DNA from: RGIG464 sp045643185
GTDB taxonomy: Bacteria; Myxococcota_A; Bradymonadia; UBA4248
DNA: 15,815 nucleotides
Reading direction: 5' to 3'
Assembly (NCBI GenBank): GCA_045643185.1
Contig: JAZUKH010000121.1
Span: forward strand, 1-15,815
The notes under the pieces are model-generated. The model did not search any database. It worked only from the letters and a program-made list of their open reading frames with translations, and had not been told where the DNA came from. Made by a program: the position numbers and the translations under genes. Each line of letters starts with the position of its first letter. Position 1 is the stretch's first letter. This document shows positions 6,438 to 13,559 of this stretch, piece after piece.

Positions 6438-8306
6438 CTACGGTGATTTGAATTCAGGCATCGTGGACGAGCCAACGTGCGAGATCCCAGTGCGTTTGAA
6501 CACAACGGGAATGGTCATCAACAGAATTTTGAGATCCAAGAAGGCATTGGCATGTTCCACATACCAAGTGTCAAAACGGAATTTTTCTTCCCAAGAGATG
6601 GAATTTCGCCCATTGACCTGAGCCCAGCCTGTGATTCCAGGCATGACCCACTGTCGACGGATCTGATCCGCATTGTATCGTTCCGCGTATTCCATGAGTT
6701 GCGGACGCGGTCCGACGAGGCTCAATTCGCCTTTGAGCACGTTGACGAGCGAGGGCAATTCGTCGATGGAGAGGGAACGAATGGTTTTTCCAAACTCAGT
6801 CAGGCGTTCGCCATCGTGAGATACATCGGCGTTATTTTCGTTAGCCACGCGCATGGACCGGAATTTATAAAGGTTAAATGGCTCGCAATCCATTCCTGGT
6901 CGTGGCTGCGTGAAAATGATGGGCGAACCGAGTTTTATCTTGACCATGAGTGCCGTCGCAGCGAGGAGCGGAGCGATGACGGCGAGTCCAACGGCACTGG
7001 CGGTGACATCAAAAGCGCGCTTGGTCAAGCGATAAGCGATCGCCGCCCAAGATTCGGGTGCGGACGCCACGACTTTTTCGAAGCATTGTTGCCAGAGTTC
7101 GGCCATGTGACGAGCATCGTAGCGTTCCGCAGCTTTTTGTAGTTTTGGCTTGATGGCGTCTAGCGTTTCTCGCCTCGAAAAAGCGCGGAATTTTTCGACC
7201 AGCCCGTCAACATCACCGGGTTCGACGAATTCGCCGACGCACGGGCGTTGTTCCGCGTCATTGCCGACGATGAGGTGCGCCAGATCAGACTTTGTCGGGC
7301 ACACGGCGAGCAGCGCACAGCCCGCGCCGATTGCGCTGTATGACTTACTGGGCACGGACGTAGCCCAGGCGCGGTTCGTGAGCGTCGCGAGCGCGACGTC
7401 TGTGTGCACAAGCAGGTCGGCCCATTTGTCATCGGGCTGCGGACCAATGAATTTGACGTTGTCAGCGCACGAGTCTTTAAGCGCAGCCTCGAGTTTGGCC
7501 GCGCCCTGCCCCGTTGAGGCAAAGACAAAGCCGACGTGTTGACGAGCTTCGTCGTCCAGACTGTTCAAAAATTGAGGAATCGCGCGTTCCAGCGTCTCGT
7601 AGTCGTGCATCACGCCCATGTTACCGACATACGAAAAGATCGTTCGCCCATTCATCCACGCGTGGAACGACGGATCAAGTGCCGCAGGCACGTTGGCAAA
7701 TTCGTTGGGATCGGCGCCGTTGTCGATGATCCAAGTGTTGGGATGCACACCGTAGCGAGATTCAGCCGATTCGCGCATGACATCGCCCAAATAGACGACG
7801 CCGTCGACGTGTTTGATCGTCCAAGCATTCATGGATTCAAGAAGCCTGGTCAAAAGATTGGGCGTCATACCAGCCGCTTCAAGCGCATCCGGGTACATGT
7901 CATACATCAACGAGACGACGCTGCAACGATGGAGCGGTTTGGTCGCCGCAGCCACGAACGGCAGCACGAACGGATTCGTCGTCACCACAAGCACGGGAGC
8001 CTGAAGCGGCGACCCAGCGTTGTCGACAGTCGACGCTTTGAGGCTGTCCAAGACCATTTTGGTGGGATAACTGACCATCGTCGCCAGACGCATTGCCATG
8101 CGATCGAACTTCGTACCCTTAAAATGGCTGCGCCACTTGTCGAACGACATCATTTCGCGCATTTGAGCCGACGTGCCCAAGGCGTTCAAACAGGCCGTCA
8201 CGCGAGCGAGCGGCCCACCGCCGACCGACGAAAACATCAGCGGTTGTGCTTTACGGTGGTCTTTCGCAAGCGGACGACCAAATAGTATTTCTTTGATATT
8301 TTTCAT
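6438..8306 (-). CDS. Fusion of GT4 glycosyltransferase and polyprenyl-phosphate sugar-phosphotransferase
   Basis: Residues about 20-410 are a GT-B glycosyltransferase of the GT4 type (VLVVTTNPF; SLMYDMYPDALE; IIDNGADPNEF; FSYVGNMGVMHDYETL; LATLTNRAWATSVPSKSY). Residues about 425-620 are a bacterial sugar transferase (PF02397, WcaJ/PglC type). This part has a reentrant membrane helix (RAFDVTASAVGLAVIAPLL), the PRPG and YKFRSM motifs, the catalytic Asp-Glu pair in SIDELP (D516-E517) and LVGPRP. The phosphotransferase would load a sugar phosphate onto undecaprenyl phosphate at the inner membrane, and the GT4 part would then add the next sugar, for capsule, O-antigen or exopolysaccharide. Family phosphotransferases are often free-standing at about 200 residues, so this is a one-protein two-step initiator. 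A GTG at 8309 is also in frame, but the ATG at 8306 has better spacing from AAGGA. It is the first gene of an operon with the radical SAM gene. Confidence 0.92.
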   Translation of the reverse strand: MKNIKEILFGRPLAKDHRKAQPLMFSSVGGGPLARVTACLNALGTSAQMREMMSFDKWRSHFKGTKFDRMAMRLATMVSYPTKMVLDSLKASTVDNAGSPLQAPVLVVTTNPFVLPFVAAATKPLHRCSVVSLMYDMYPDALEAAGMTPNLLTRLLESMNAWTIKHVDGVVYLGDVMRESAESRYGVHPNTWIIDNGADPNEFANVPAALDPSFHAWMNGRTIFSYVGNMGVMHDYETLERAIPQFLNSLDDEARQHVGFVFASTGQGAAKLEAALKDSCADNVKFIGPQPDDKWADLLVHTDVALATLTNRAWATSVPSKSYSAIGAGCALLAVCPTKSDLAHLIVGNDAEQRPCVGEFVEPGDVDGLVEKFRAFSRRETLDAIKPKLQKAAERYDARHMAELWQQCFEKVVASAPESWAAIAYRLTKRAFDVTASAVGLAVIAPLLAATALMVKIKLGSPIIFTQPRPGMDCEPFNLYKFRSMRVANENNADVSHDGERLTEFGKTIRSLSIDELPSLVNVLKGELSLVGPRPQLMEYAERYNADQIRRQWVMPGITGWAQVNGRNSISWEEKFRFDTWYVEHANAFLDLKILLMTIPVVFKRTGISHVGSSTMPEFKSP

Positions 8307-8363
8307 CACATTTCCTTCACTATTTGTAGCATGACTTATATTTAAATCATCGACATAATGAAT

Positions 8364-8392
8364 ATTATATATGTATTGTCTGATATTCAGAC
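8364..8392 (-). promoter_or_regulatory. Candidate promoter with embedded palindrome for the glycosyltransferase operon
   Basis: On the minus strand a consensus TATAAT (8369-8364) lies 57 bases before the ATG at 8306. Directly upstream, in the place of the -35/-10 spacer, is GTCTGATATTCAGAC (8378-8392) with perfect 6-bp arms, suitable for a dimeric repressor. The -35 match is poor, so an activator may be needed or the promoter may lie elsewhere in this AT-rich 178-bp gap. Confidence 0.45.
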
Positions 8393-8415
8393 GTATTTTG
8401 GTATTCGTTCAAGAA

Positions 8416-8435
8416 TTATTCATTCTCATGAATAA
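8416..8435. repeat. AT-rich 8-bp inverted repeat downstream of the lipoprotein gene
   Basis: TTATTCAT (8416-8423) pairs perfectly with ATGAATAA (8428-8435) around TCTC. It lies 53 bases after the lipoprotein stop and upstream of the glycosyltransferase promoter. The stem has little GC and no T-run follows, so it is a weak terminator at best. It could be a second operator. Confidence 0.4.
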
Positions 8436-8487
8436 CATGATGATGAAATGATTCTGTCGAATTTTGTAAACTTATGAATCTATATCA

Positions 8488-11208
8488 TTACGGCTTGGCG
8501 TTTTCGACCTCTTTGCAATGATAACCATAGGGTGATTCGAGATCACACTGCCAAAAATAAGAAGTCTGTGTGTAAGCGGACTCACACTGAAACCTTTTAT
8601 GGCAACACATACCGAGTTTTGACTCGTGATAACTATACTCACCATCCACGACACACGTCTCACATTTACCCTGATAACAGGCTAAGCGCTCATCGACACA
8701 AGCGTTTTGACATTTGCCACAGTTCATAGCATCCGACATGATTAAAGCTTCACAACCGGGTTCATTGTCACAATCGGCGTACCCCGTCCAGCAGTCCCCG
8801 ATCACGCATTGACCGCCCATACACTGGATCTCAGCGTGTATTTTATCGGCACGGTCACCGGCATAGAAGTTTTCATAACAGTTATTTCCCACCGCCCCAC
8901 AATGAAGCGGATTGGTCAAAAGGTCAATGTCGCACCCGTTCATGTAGTTATCGTCAGAATCCGCCCACCCGGTCGCACATTCGTTACAGGACGGTGCAAG
9001 GTGATATTCGCTCGCCAACAACGGACAACCGTCCTCTTTGTTTTCGTTATTATCGCAGTAGCCCGTTTGACAAGTCTCACAAGACGCCAGATGAAACTGC
9101 GTCGGATTGATGCATTGATGCACCACGGATTTTTGGTTCGAGCCATCATCCACGGTGATGGCGCACTCGATTTCGGTTGCCCGACATGAGCTCGCCATGC
9201 AGTGGCCGTCATTACAGATCAAACCAGCCGCGCAACCGCCCGTGCCATTACACACGTCACTCGCAGCTTTTTTACGGCAATCGTCGCAAAATGACGCGTC
9301 GTTTTTCAAATTCACGCATTGATCACGGGTATAGGTCTGTCCGTTACCATCGAGACGCGTGACGTTCTGGATCGACGCGTCGCTGCTCTCCATGCATGCA
9401 CACAATGAATTGGAACAACGCGCCTGAGTATTACTCGAAATGCCGTCATAACGATGGCAATTGCCCTTCTTGTATTCATTGCTGGCACAGGTATCCTGCG
9501 TCACGCCGCAATACTCGACATCGGTCTGGGGATTCACACATCGACCGCCGCAAAAGATCATGTTTTTGGGACAAACGCATTGTCCATCCACACAAGTCAT
9601 TTCATATTCATCGGCGTTGGCGTTCAACCCTTTGCACGACTGGCCGCGATAATCTTTAGAATTGGGCGAATCAGCATTACACGCGCCGCGCGCACCACAA
9701 TGAAGCGCATCCGTCATCGGATCCAAACATTTTTGATCACAATAAACGCGGTTTTCGCCCTTCGAACCAGCCGAGCATTCACAGACGCCAGAAGTGCAAC
9801 GCTGTCCAGCGGCGGTATCGCACCTGGCCACACGCTGCTCACCGCTTTGTGCGGTGCCCTTTTCGAGTGCTTCGTAGTTGCGGCATTCTGTCGATTTGCC
9901 ACAAAACGCGTCAGAATTAGGATCGATGCAACCATTTTTGGCCGCACTCACGCTCGGGCAATAAAGCTGGCCCGCTTCACAATACTGTTTACACACGTAT
10001 TTGCCAGTCGAGTTGGTCTGACAATAGATGCCAGAAGCCGTGTCGCATGCTTCCCCCAAGCTTTCGCTGGTCGCGCCACAGTTCGTATTGGAACTGGGCG
10101 ATACGCAACGGCGTTCACGCGATATCGGGTCGAGCACCACGACATCGTCTTTGTCTGAACACTCGCACGCATAGCTGTTGCCAGACGCCGCGCAGTCCGC
10201 ATAGCGGGGACAAGCCAACCATGCTTTGACATCGCTGTCAGACACGTCACTGAACTTGTCAGAAAGACCAGATCGGACTTCCTGAAAACGCTTTTCATAA
10301 GCTTCACAGGTCGAAATGCCACACGTATTTCGGTTCGTCGGGTCAACGCAAACACGCTCGCCCGAAGCGTCCCGGCAAACCACACCCGAACTGCAAATAA
10401 ACGTTGTGCACTCGCCGTCAATGCATTCCTGGTCATCCGCACACTTGTTGGAACAAGTGCCACAGTGATCGTGTGACGACTTTAGGTTGAAGCAGTTGGC
10501 ATTCACCGCCGTGCCGTCCGAGTAACACGTGGCCTGACCCTTTTGGCATTTGGAACAGATCGCCACGCCCTCGCCGTCGACCAAGTGAAGGTTATCCGGC
10601 CCAGATATGATCTCTTTGCCGATAATCAGCGACGAGCAGTTCTGCATGTTCGCGTAGCAGTTTCCAGACTTAATGAGCGCATTCAACTCGTCGATTTCGC
10701 GATCCAGACACGTGCCGTGCAAAACGCTCACGTCATCGCTATCAGCCGGAATGTTGTCGGGATTCGTCACGTAGTCGTAAGCACCACACACGTATTTGAA
10801 GCGTTTCGAGGCATTCGTTGCCAAGTCGTTCGCATTCGCAAAACGCACGATGTAGCGTCCACCTTCGAGTTCCGTACCACGGCGCTCGTACCAGAAATCG
10901 CCGGTTTCGGTCATCGTCAGGGCTTCAGACAACGTCTTAGCCTTGCCCAAAACCATGGCACACTGAACAGCATTTTCAATTTCGCAGTAATGAAACTCGT
11001 CATTCCACTCAGCATCCGCCTTCGTACAAGATTCGCGCGTCACACCATCTTTCAACGACGACGTGTCACAATAACCTTTGCACTGATACAAGCCAAGGTT
11101 TCCGACGTATTGTTCGTAAACGGAGCTATCCCACGTGCAACCGCTAACACTGGCACTCACGCCTAAAGCACAAAGCAAACACGCTGCAAAACGACTTTTA
11201 TGATCCAT
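8488..11208 (-). CDS. Large Cys-rich lipoprotein with Stig1-like repeats
   Basis: I start this gene at the ATG at 11208. It begins a classic lipoprotein signal peptide (DHKSR, then a hydrophobic run, then lipobox VSGC with C24), with GAGAG just upstream; an in-frame upstream ATG at 11241 would spoil it. The residue after C24 is Thr, which under the E. coli rule favours the outer membrane. The mature protein of about 880 residues holds roughly 95 cysteines in all. At least nine segments follow the pattern Cys-x-(D/N/S)-P-x-(T/S)-D-x-x-x-C-G, near residues 239, 287, 368, 427, 494, 557, 631, 759 and 819. They resemble the Stig1-type repeats of myxobacterial surface proteins, as does GYADCDNEPGCEALI (809-823). 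Many disulfides are expected in an extracytoplasmic location. Residues 25-220 are less repetitive. It stands alone between terminator-like sequences. The function is unknown; a surface, adhesion or matrix role is a guess. Confidence 0.85.
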   Translation of the reverse strand: MDHKSRFAACLLCALGVSASVSGCTWDSSVYEQYVGNLGLYQCKGYCDTSSLKDGVTRESCTKADAEWNDEFHYCEIENAVQCAMVLGKAKTLSEALTMTETGDFWYERRGTELEGGRYIVRFANANDLATNASKRFKYVCGAYDYVTNPDNIPADSDDVSVLHGTCLDREIDELNALIKSGNCYANMQNCSSLIIGKEIISGPDNLHLVDGEGVAICSKCQKGQATCYSDGTAVNANCFNLKSSHDHCGTCSNKCADDQECIDGECTTFICSSGVVCRDASGERVCVDPTNRNTCGISTCEAYEKRFQEVRSGLSDKFSDVSDSDVKAWLACPRYADCAASGNSYACECSDKDDVVVLDPISRERRCVSPSSNTNCGATSESLGEACDTASGIYCQTNSTGKYVCKQYCEAGQLYCPSVSAAKNGCIDPNSDAFCGKSTECRNYEALEKGTAQSGEQRVARCDTAAGQRCTSGVCECSAGSKGENRVYCDQKCLDPMTDALHCGARGACNADSPNSKDYRGQSCKGLNANADEYEMTCVDGQCVCPKNMIFCGGRCVNPQTDVEYCGVTQDTCASNEYKKGNCHRYDGISSNTQARCSNSLCACMESSDASIQNVTRLDGNGQTYTRDQCVNLKNDASFCDDCRKKAASDVCNGTGGCAAGLICNDGHCMASSCRATEIECAITVDDGSNQKSVVHQCINPTQFHLASCETCQTGYCDNNENKEDGCPLLASEYHLAPSCNECATGWADSDDNYMNGCDIDLLTNPLHCGAVGNNCYENFYAGDRADKIHAEIQCMGGQCVIGDCWTGYADCDNEPGCEALIMSDAMNCGKCQNACVDERLACYQGKCETCVVDGEYSYHESKLGMCCHKRFQCESAYTQTSYFWQCDLESPYGYHCKEVENAKP

Positions 11209-11266
11209 TCCGCTCTCTCGTCTCTGGCACTGCGCCCCCACACAGTGTCCCGTTCTAACTAAACTT

Positions 11267-11272
11267 TTTATA
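11267..11272 (-). promoter_or_regulatory. Weak candidate -10 box for the Cys-rich lipoprotein gene
   Basis: TATAAA on the minus strand lies 58 bases before the ATG at 11208. It follows a GGGGG run and has no clear -35 partner. The 5' untranslated part could form a small stem (CACTG against CAGTG, around 11229-11248). Confidence 0.25.
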
Positions 11273-11332
11273 CTACCCCCTTTTGTCCCCGAACGCCACG
11301 AGATACGCCAATTTTTGAAATAGACCTGTTAC

Positions 11333-11365
11333 AAAAAAAGCGCCGTTTGACGTAAACGGCGCTTT
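11333..11365 (-). terminator. Rho-independent terminator of the GIDE-domain gene
   Basis: On the minus strand a perfect 12-bp stem (11365-11354 with 11348-11337, core AGCGCCGTTT/AAACGGCGCT) closes on a 5-nt loop and runs straight into seven T residues (11339-11333). It lies 27 bases after the stop of the 11392-12546 gene. It cleanly separates that gene from the lipoprotein gene downstream. Confidence 0.93.
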
Positions 11366-11391
11366 ATGGATTCACTTAAGCCAGTCGAAGA

Positions 11392-12546
11392 TTAACCCAA
11401 AGCTTTGCAGATAATACCGATGATCAACGCGATCACGCCAATGGCACCAAAGATCATGAGTTTGGTCTTTGAGCTCTTGAGGTTCTGCTGAGCTTCGATG
11501 GCCATATCGTCTTTGGATTTCGTCGAGACGATGACTTTGTTTTTGGACGTGCTTTCGAGGCTGAGTTCGCCCATTTTGTCACAAACCGTACCCACAACGG
11601 TGATCGCACGATTGAGCGGAATGATCTCTTCAATGTAGTGGATCGTATCAGGCGTACCGTTACCCATACCACCGACCATGTTCGTACTCATCATGGCGTT
11701 CTGGTTCATCGCGACCTGTGCACCCGCCATCATGTTATTCATCATGCCGTTCATGCCGTTCATGTTGTTCATGGCCATGTTGTTATTCATGCCGTTCATG
11801 CCGTTCATGTTATTCATGCCGTTCATGTTATTCATGCCGTTCATGCCGCTCATGTTATTCATGCCGTTCATGCCGCTCATGTTATTCATGGCCATGTTGT
11901 TGTTCATGCCCATGTTATTCATGCCGTTCATGGCATTCATATTATTGACGGCATTATTCATCTGGGTCGCAGCCACAGCATTGGCGACCGCAGAACCGAG
12001 ATTGGCGAGGCTGACCATGAGGTTACCAACTTGAAGCTGGTTGTTGTTGGCCTGCCAATTCTGCATGGTTTTATCAACGGATTTCTGAAGTCCTTCAAAC
12101 GTACCCTTGGTCGGATCGACGTTGATACAACCCGTGCCATCATTGAGAACGAACGGCGTGCTGTTGGAGCCTTGATCGAGCGTCTGGGTCTCAACGCGGG
12201 TCTTCCAGACCTGATTGCCATTAGCATCGGCTTCCTGATAACGGACCGTGTGTTTGTAGGTAACCGAATATTTATAATAGAGACAGGGCGTACCGGAGAT
12301 CGGCGCAGTGAGTGCGCCCTGAGCGATGTTACCCATAACCGTAACATTTTCAGAAATGACATTTTCGCTGCCCAGATCGCTCATCGCAGCCTTGGTTTCC
12401 ATAAGGATGGGGATGAGTTCACCAAGTTTACGCTGATCGGCACCACCAAGCTGAGCGATGCGCTTGGTTGCATCGTTCATTTTCACAAACATAACGATAG
12501 CAACAATAAGGCAAATAACACCGGCAATAATTAAAAGAATACTCAT
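11392..12546 (-). CDS. Membrane GIDE-domain protein (MUL1-like, without RING) with a Met/Asn-rich insert
   Basis: Residues 2-21 and about 362-382 are hydrophobic membrane helices at either end of a 384-residue protein. Between them, residues about 68-150 and 298-335 fit the GIDE/BAM domain (PF12483) of mitochondrial MUL1 and its bacterial relatives: MGNIAQGALTAPISGTPCLYYKYSVTY, then PFVLNDGTGCINVDP, then EIIPLNRAITVVGTV. Bacterial members lack the C-terminal RING, as here, so ubiquitin ligase activity is not expected. Their role is unknown. The domain is split by residues 196-294, of which 32 are Met and 36 Asn, mostly as MNGMNN units. A strong AAAGGAGT (12552-12559) lies 5 bases before the ATG. 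The gene follows the 12614-13468 gene by 67 bp and ends at a clear terminator, so the two may share a transcript. The GIDE assignment is good but made by eye. Confidence 0.75.
   Translation of the reverse strand: MSILLIIAGVICLIVAIVMFVKMNDATKRIAQLGGADQRKLGELIPILMETKAAMSDLGSENVISENVTVMGNIAQGALTAPISGTPCLYYKYSVTYKHTVRYQEADANGNQVWKTRVETQTLDQGSNSTPFVLNDGTGCINVDPTKGTFEGLQKSVDKTMQNWQANNNQLQVGNLMVSLANLGSAVANAVAATQMNNAVNNMNAMNGMNNMGMNNNMAMNNMSGMNGMNNMSGMNGMNNMNGMNNMNGMNGMNNNMAMNNMNGMNGMMNNMMAGAQVAMNQNAMMSTNMVGGMGNGTPDTIHYIEEIIPLNRAITVVGTVCDKMGELSLESTSKNKVIVSTKSKDDMAIEAQQNLKSSKTKLMIFGAIGVIALIIGIICKALG
11665..11961 (-). repeat. Repeat tract encoding the Met/Asn-rich segment
   Basis: The tract is built of in-frame 9- and 18-base units. 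The unit ATGAACGGCATGAATAAC occurs at least five times, with variants carrying AGCGGC or GCCATG. The near-identity of the DNA copies points to recent expansion by slippage or unequal recombination, so length differences between strains are likely. All unit lengths are multiples of three, so expansion keeps the frame. Confidence 0.9.
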
Positions 12547-12567
12547 TCAAAACTCCTTTGATTTTTT

Positions 12568-12595
12568 AAAAATCGTATTGGCCAACAAGCCAATA
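12568..12595 (-). terminator. Hairpin with short T-run between two minus-strand genes
   Basis: TATTGGC and GCCAATA (12595-12589 with 12582-12576 on the minus strand) form a 7-bp stem with a 6-nt loop, followed by CGA and five T. It lies in the 67-bp gap after the stop of the 12614-13468 gene and could be a partial terminator that lets some transcripts continue into the GIDE gene. The run GATTTTTAAAAAATC next to it is also nearly palindromic. Confidence 0.45.
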
Positions 12596-12613
12596 TATAA
12601 TGTTTATGAAACG

Positions 12614-13468
12614 TTAAACTTCCTCGACTTCCATACCAGCGAGGCCGTTACTACGCTCACGTTTTTTCTTTTCGGGTGGAACTTCATCTTCAGGCACGAC
12701 CGCATGTTCAGGCAATTTCACAAAATCACGCGAAGCCGTCGCGACGCGCAGGTTAAGCGCATCCATAAAGAGTTTGCGGAAAGCACCGATCGGGTTTTGA
12801 TAACGCGAACCGCGAATCTCGATCGACCAGTAAAGAGGACGCTGCGGCGTTTCGGTGTAATCGCAGAAAAAGGCTTTATCCGTAAATTTCAGACAGATCT
12901 CTTTGAACACGGGAATGTCGGACTTATAAGCTTTTTCAATGAAGATCTCGTGTGCAGCGACGCCAGGTTCAAAATAGATCTCAGTCCAGGTCTCGGCGAT
13001 CGCTTCGGCGACGGGTGAAGCATAGCCACGGAACGCGAGCTGCTGAACCATGGTTCCCACAGCCGATTTCGGCGGACGATAACCGGCACGTTCACTCGTA
13101 ATGATCACGTCATAGCGTTTGATGCCCCGTTCAGCCTCATCGGCACTGACGTCAGCCGGTTTCGCTTCGACAACGACGGATGCGTCTTTCGATTCAACGA
13201 CGTCGTCCTTCGCAGCTTCGACAGGCGCTTCAACAACGGCTTCCGCATCTTGTTTTTCTTGAACGACAACTGGTTCTTCGTTATGCTTTTCAACGTCAGA
13301 AATGATGTCTTCAGTTTTAACAATGGGTTCATCAGACGCGGCTTCAGCTGCTTTTTTCGAACTTCGTGTTTTCTTTTCTTCCGTCACCTTTTCAGTCGAC
13401 TTCGTTGACGCAGACTTCGCACGGGACGATGTTTTCTTCTCACCTTGAACTTCTTTTTTGGCGGCCAT
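12614..13468 (-). CDS. Protein of unknown function with Lys/Ala/Glu-rich N-terminal tail
   Basis: I place the start at the ATG at 13468, which has GTGGAG six bases upstream. A longer in-frame version to 13672 would run deep into the divergent gene. The 284-residue product has no signal peptide. Residues 1-45 are rich in Lys, Ser and Ala (KKTSSRAKSA, RSSKKAAEA), like histone-H1- or AlgP-type tails. Residues 46-115 are acidic, Ala- and Val-rich and probably disordered. Residues about 116-255 look folded (KRYDVIITSERAGYRPPKSAVGTMVQQLAFRGY; WTEIYFEPGVAAHEIFIEKAYKSDIP; PLYWSIEIRGSRYQNPIGAFRKLFMDAL). The C-terminus is charged. I do not recognise the folded domain. Nucleic-acid binding through the tail is possible but unproven. 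It lies upstream of the GIDE gene and divergent from a secreted protein gene. Confidence 0.7.
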   Translation of the reverse strand: MAAKKEVQGEKKTSSRAKSASTKSTEKVTEEKKTRSSKKAAEAASDEPIVKTEDIISDVEKHNEEPVVVQEKQDAEAVVEAPVEAAKDDVVESKDASVVVEAKPADVSADEAERGIKRYDVIITSERAGYRPPKSAVGTMVQQLAFRGYASPVAEAIAETWTEIYFEPGVAAHEIFIEKAYKSDIPVFKEICLKFTDKAFFCDYTETPQRPLYWSIEIRGSRYQNPIGAFRKLFMDALNLRVATASRDFVKLPEHAVVPEDEVPPEKKKRERSNGLAGMEVEEV

Positions 13469-13512
13469 GATGTACTCCACAAAAAAAATTGATAAACGCA
13501 CAAAGCGCGCAT

Positions 13513-13541
13513 TTTTTACTTCACTTTCCCCTTTGTCGCAA
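13513..13541 (-). promoter_or_regulatory. Candidate promoter for the Lys/Ala-rich protein gene
   Basis: On the minus strand TTGCGA (13541-13536) and TAAAAA (13518-13513) are 17 bases apart, with the -10 box 45 bases before the ATG at 13468. The same 91-bp spacer must also hold the start signals of the divergent gene. A TTGATA at 13489-13494 facing right is a possible -35 for that gene, but its -10 is only a T-run. Confidence 0.4.
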
Positions 13542-13559
13542 CCTTTACAACGCCGTCTC

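Noticed and set aside
6477..8285. Two long plus-strand frames opposite the glycosyltransferase fusion (6477-7142 and 7536-8285)
   Set aside because: Both are antisense to conserved GT4 and sugar-transferase motifs and show no family features.
9454..10158. Plus-strand 234-codon frame
   Set aside because: It lies antisense inside the Cys-rich lipoprotein gene, whose repeats and signal peptide make it the real coding strand.
11740..11930. Regular short repeats considered as a CRISPR array or VNTR outside genes
   Set aside because: The units are codon-multiple, contiguous without unique spacers and in frame with the GIDE protein.
11638..12534. Plus-strand 298-codon frame with repeated His/Val/Ala
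   Set aside because: It is the antisense reading of the Met/Asn repeat tract and the rest of the GIDE gene. The opposite strand has a strong ribosome-binding site, membrane helices and a domain match.
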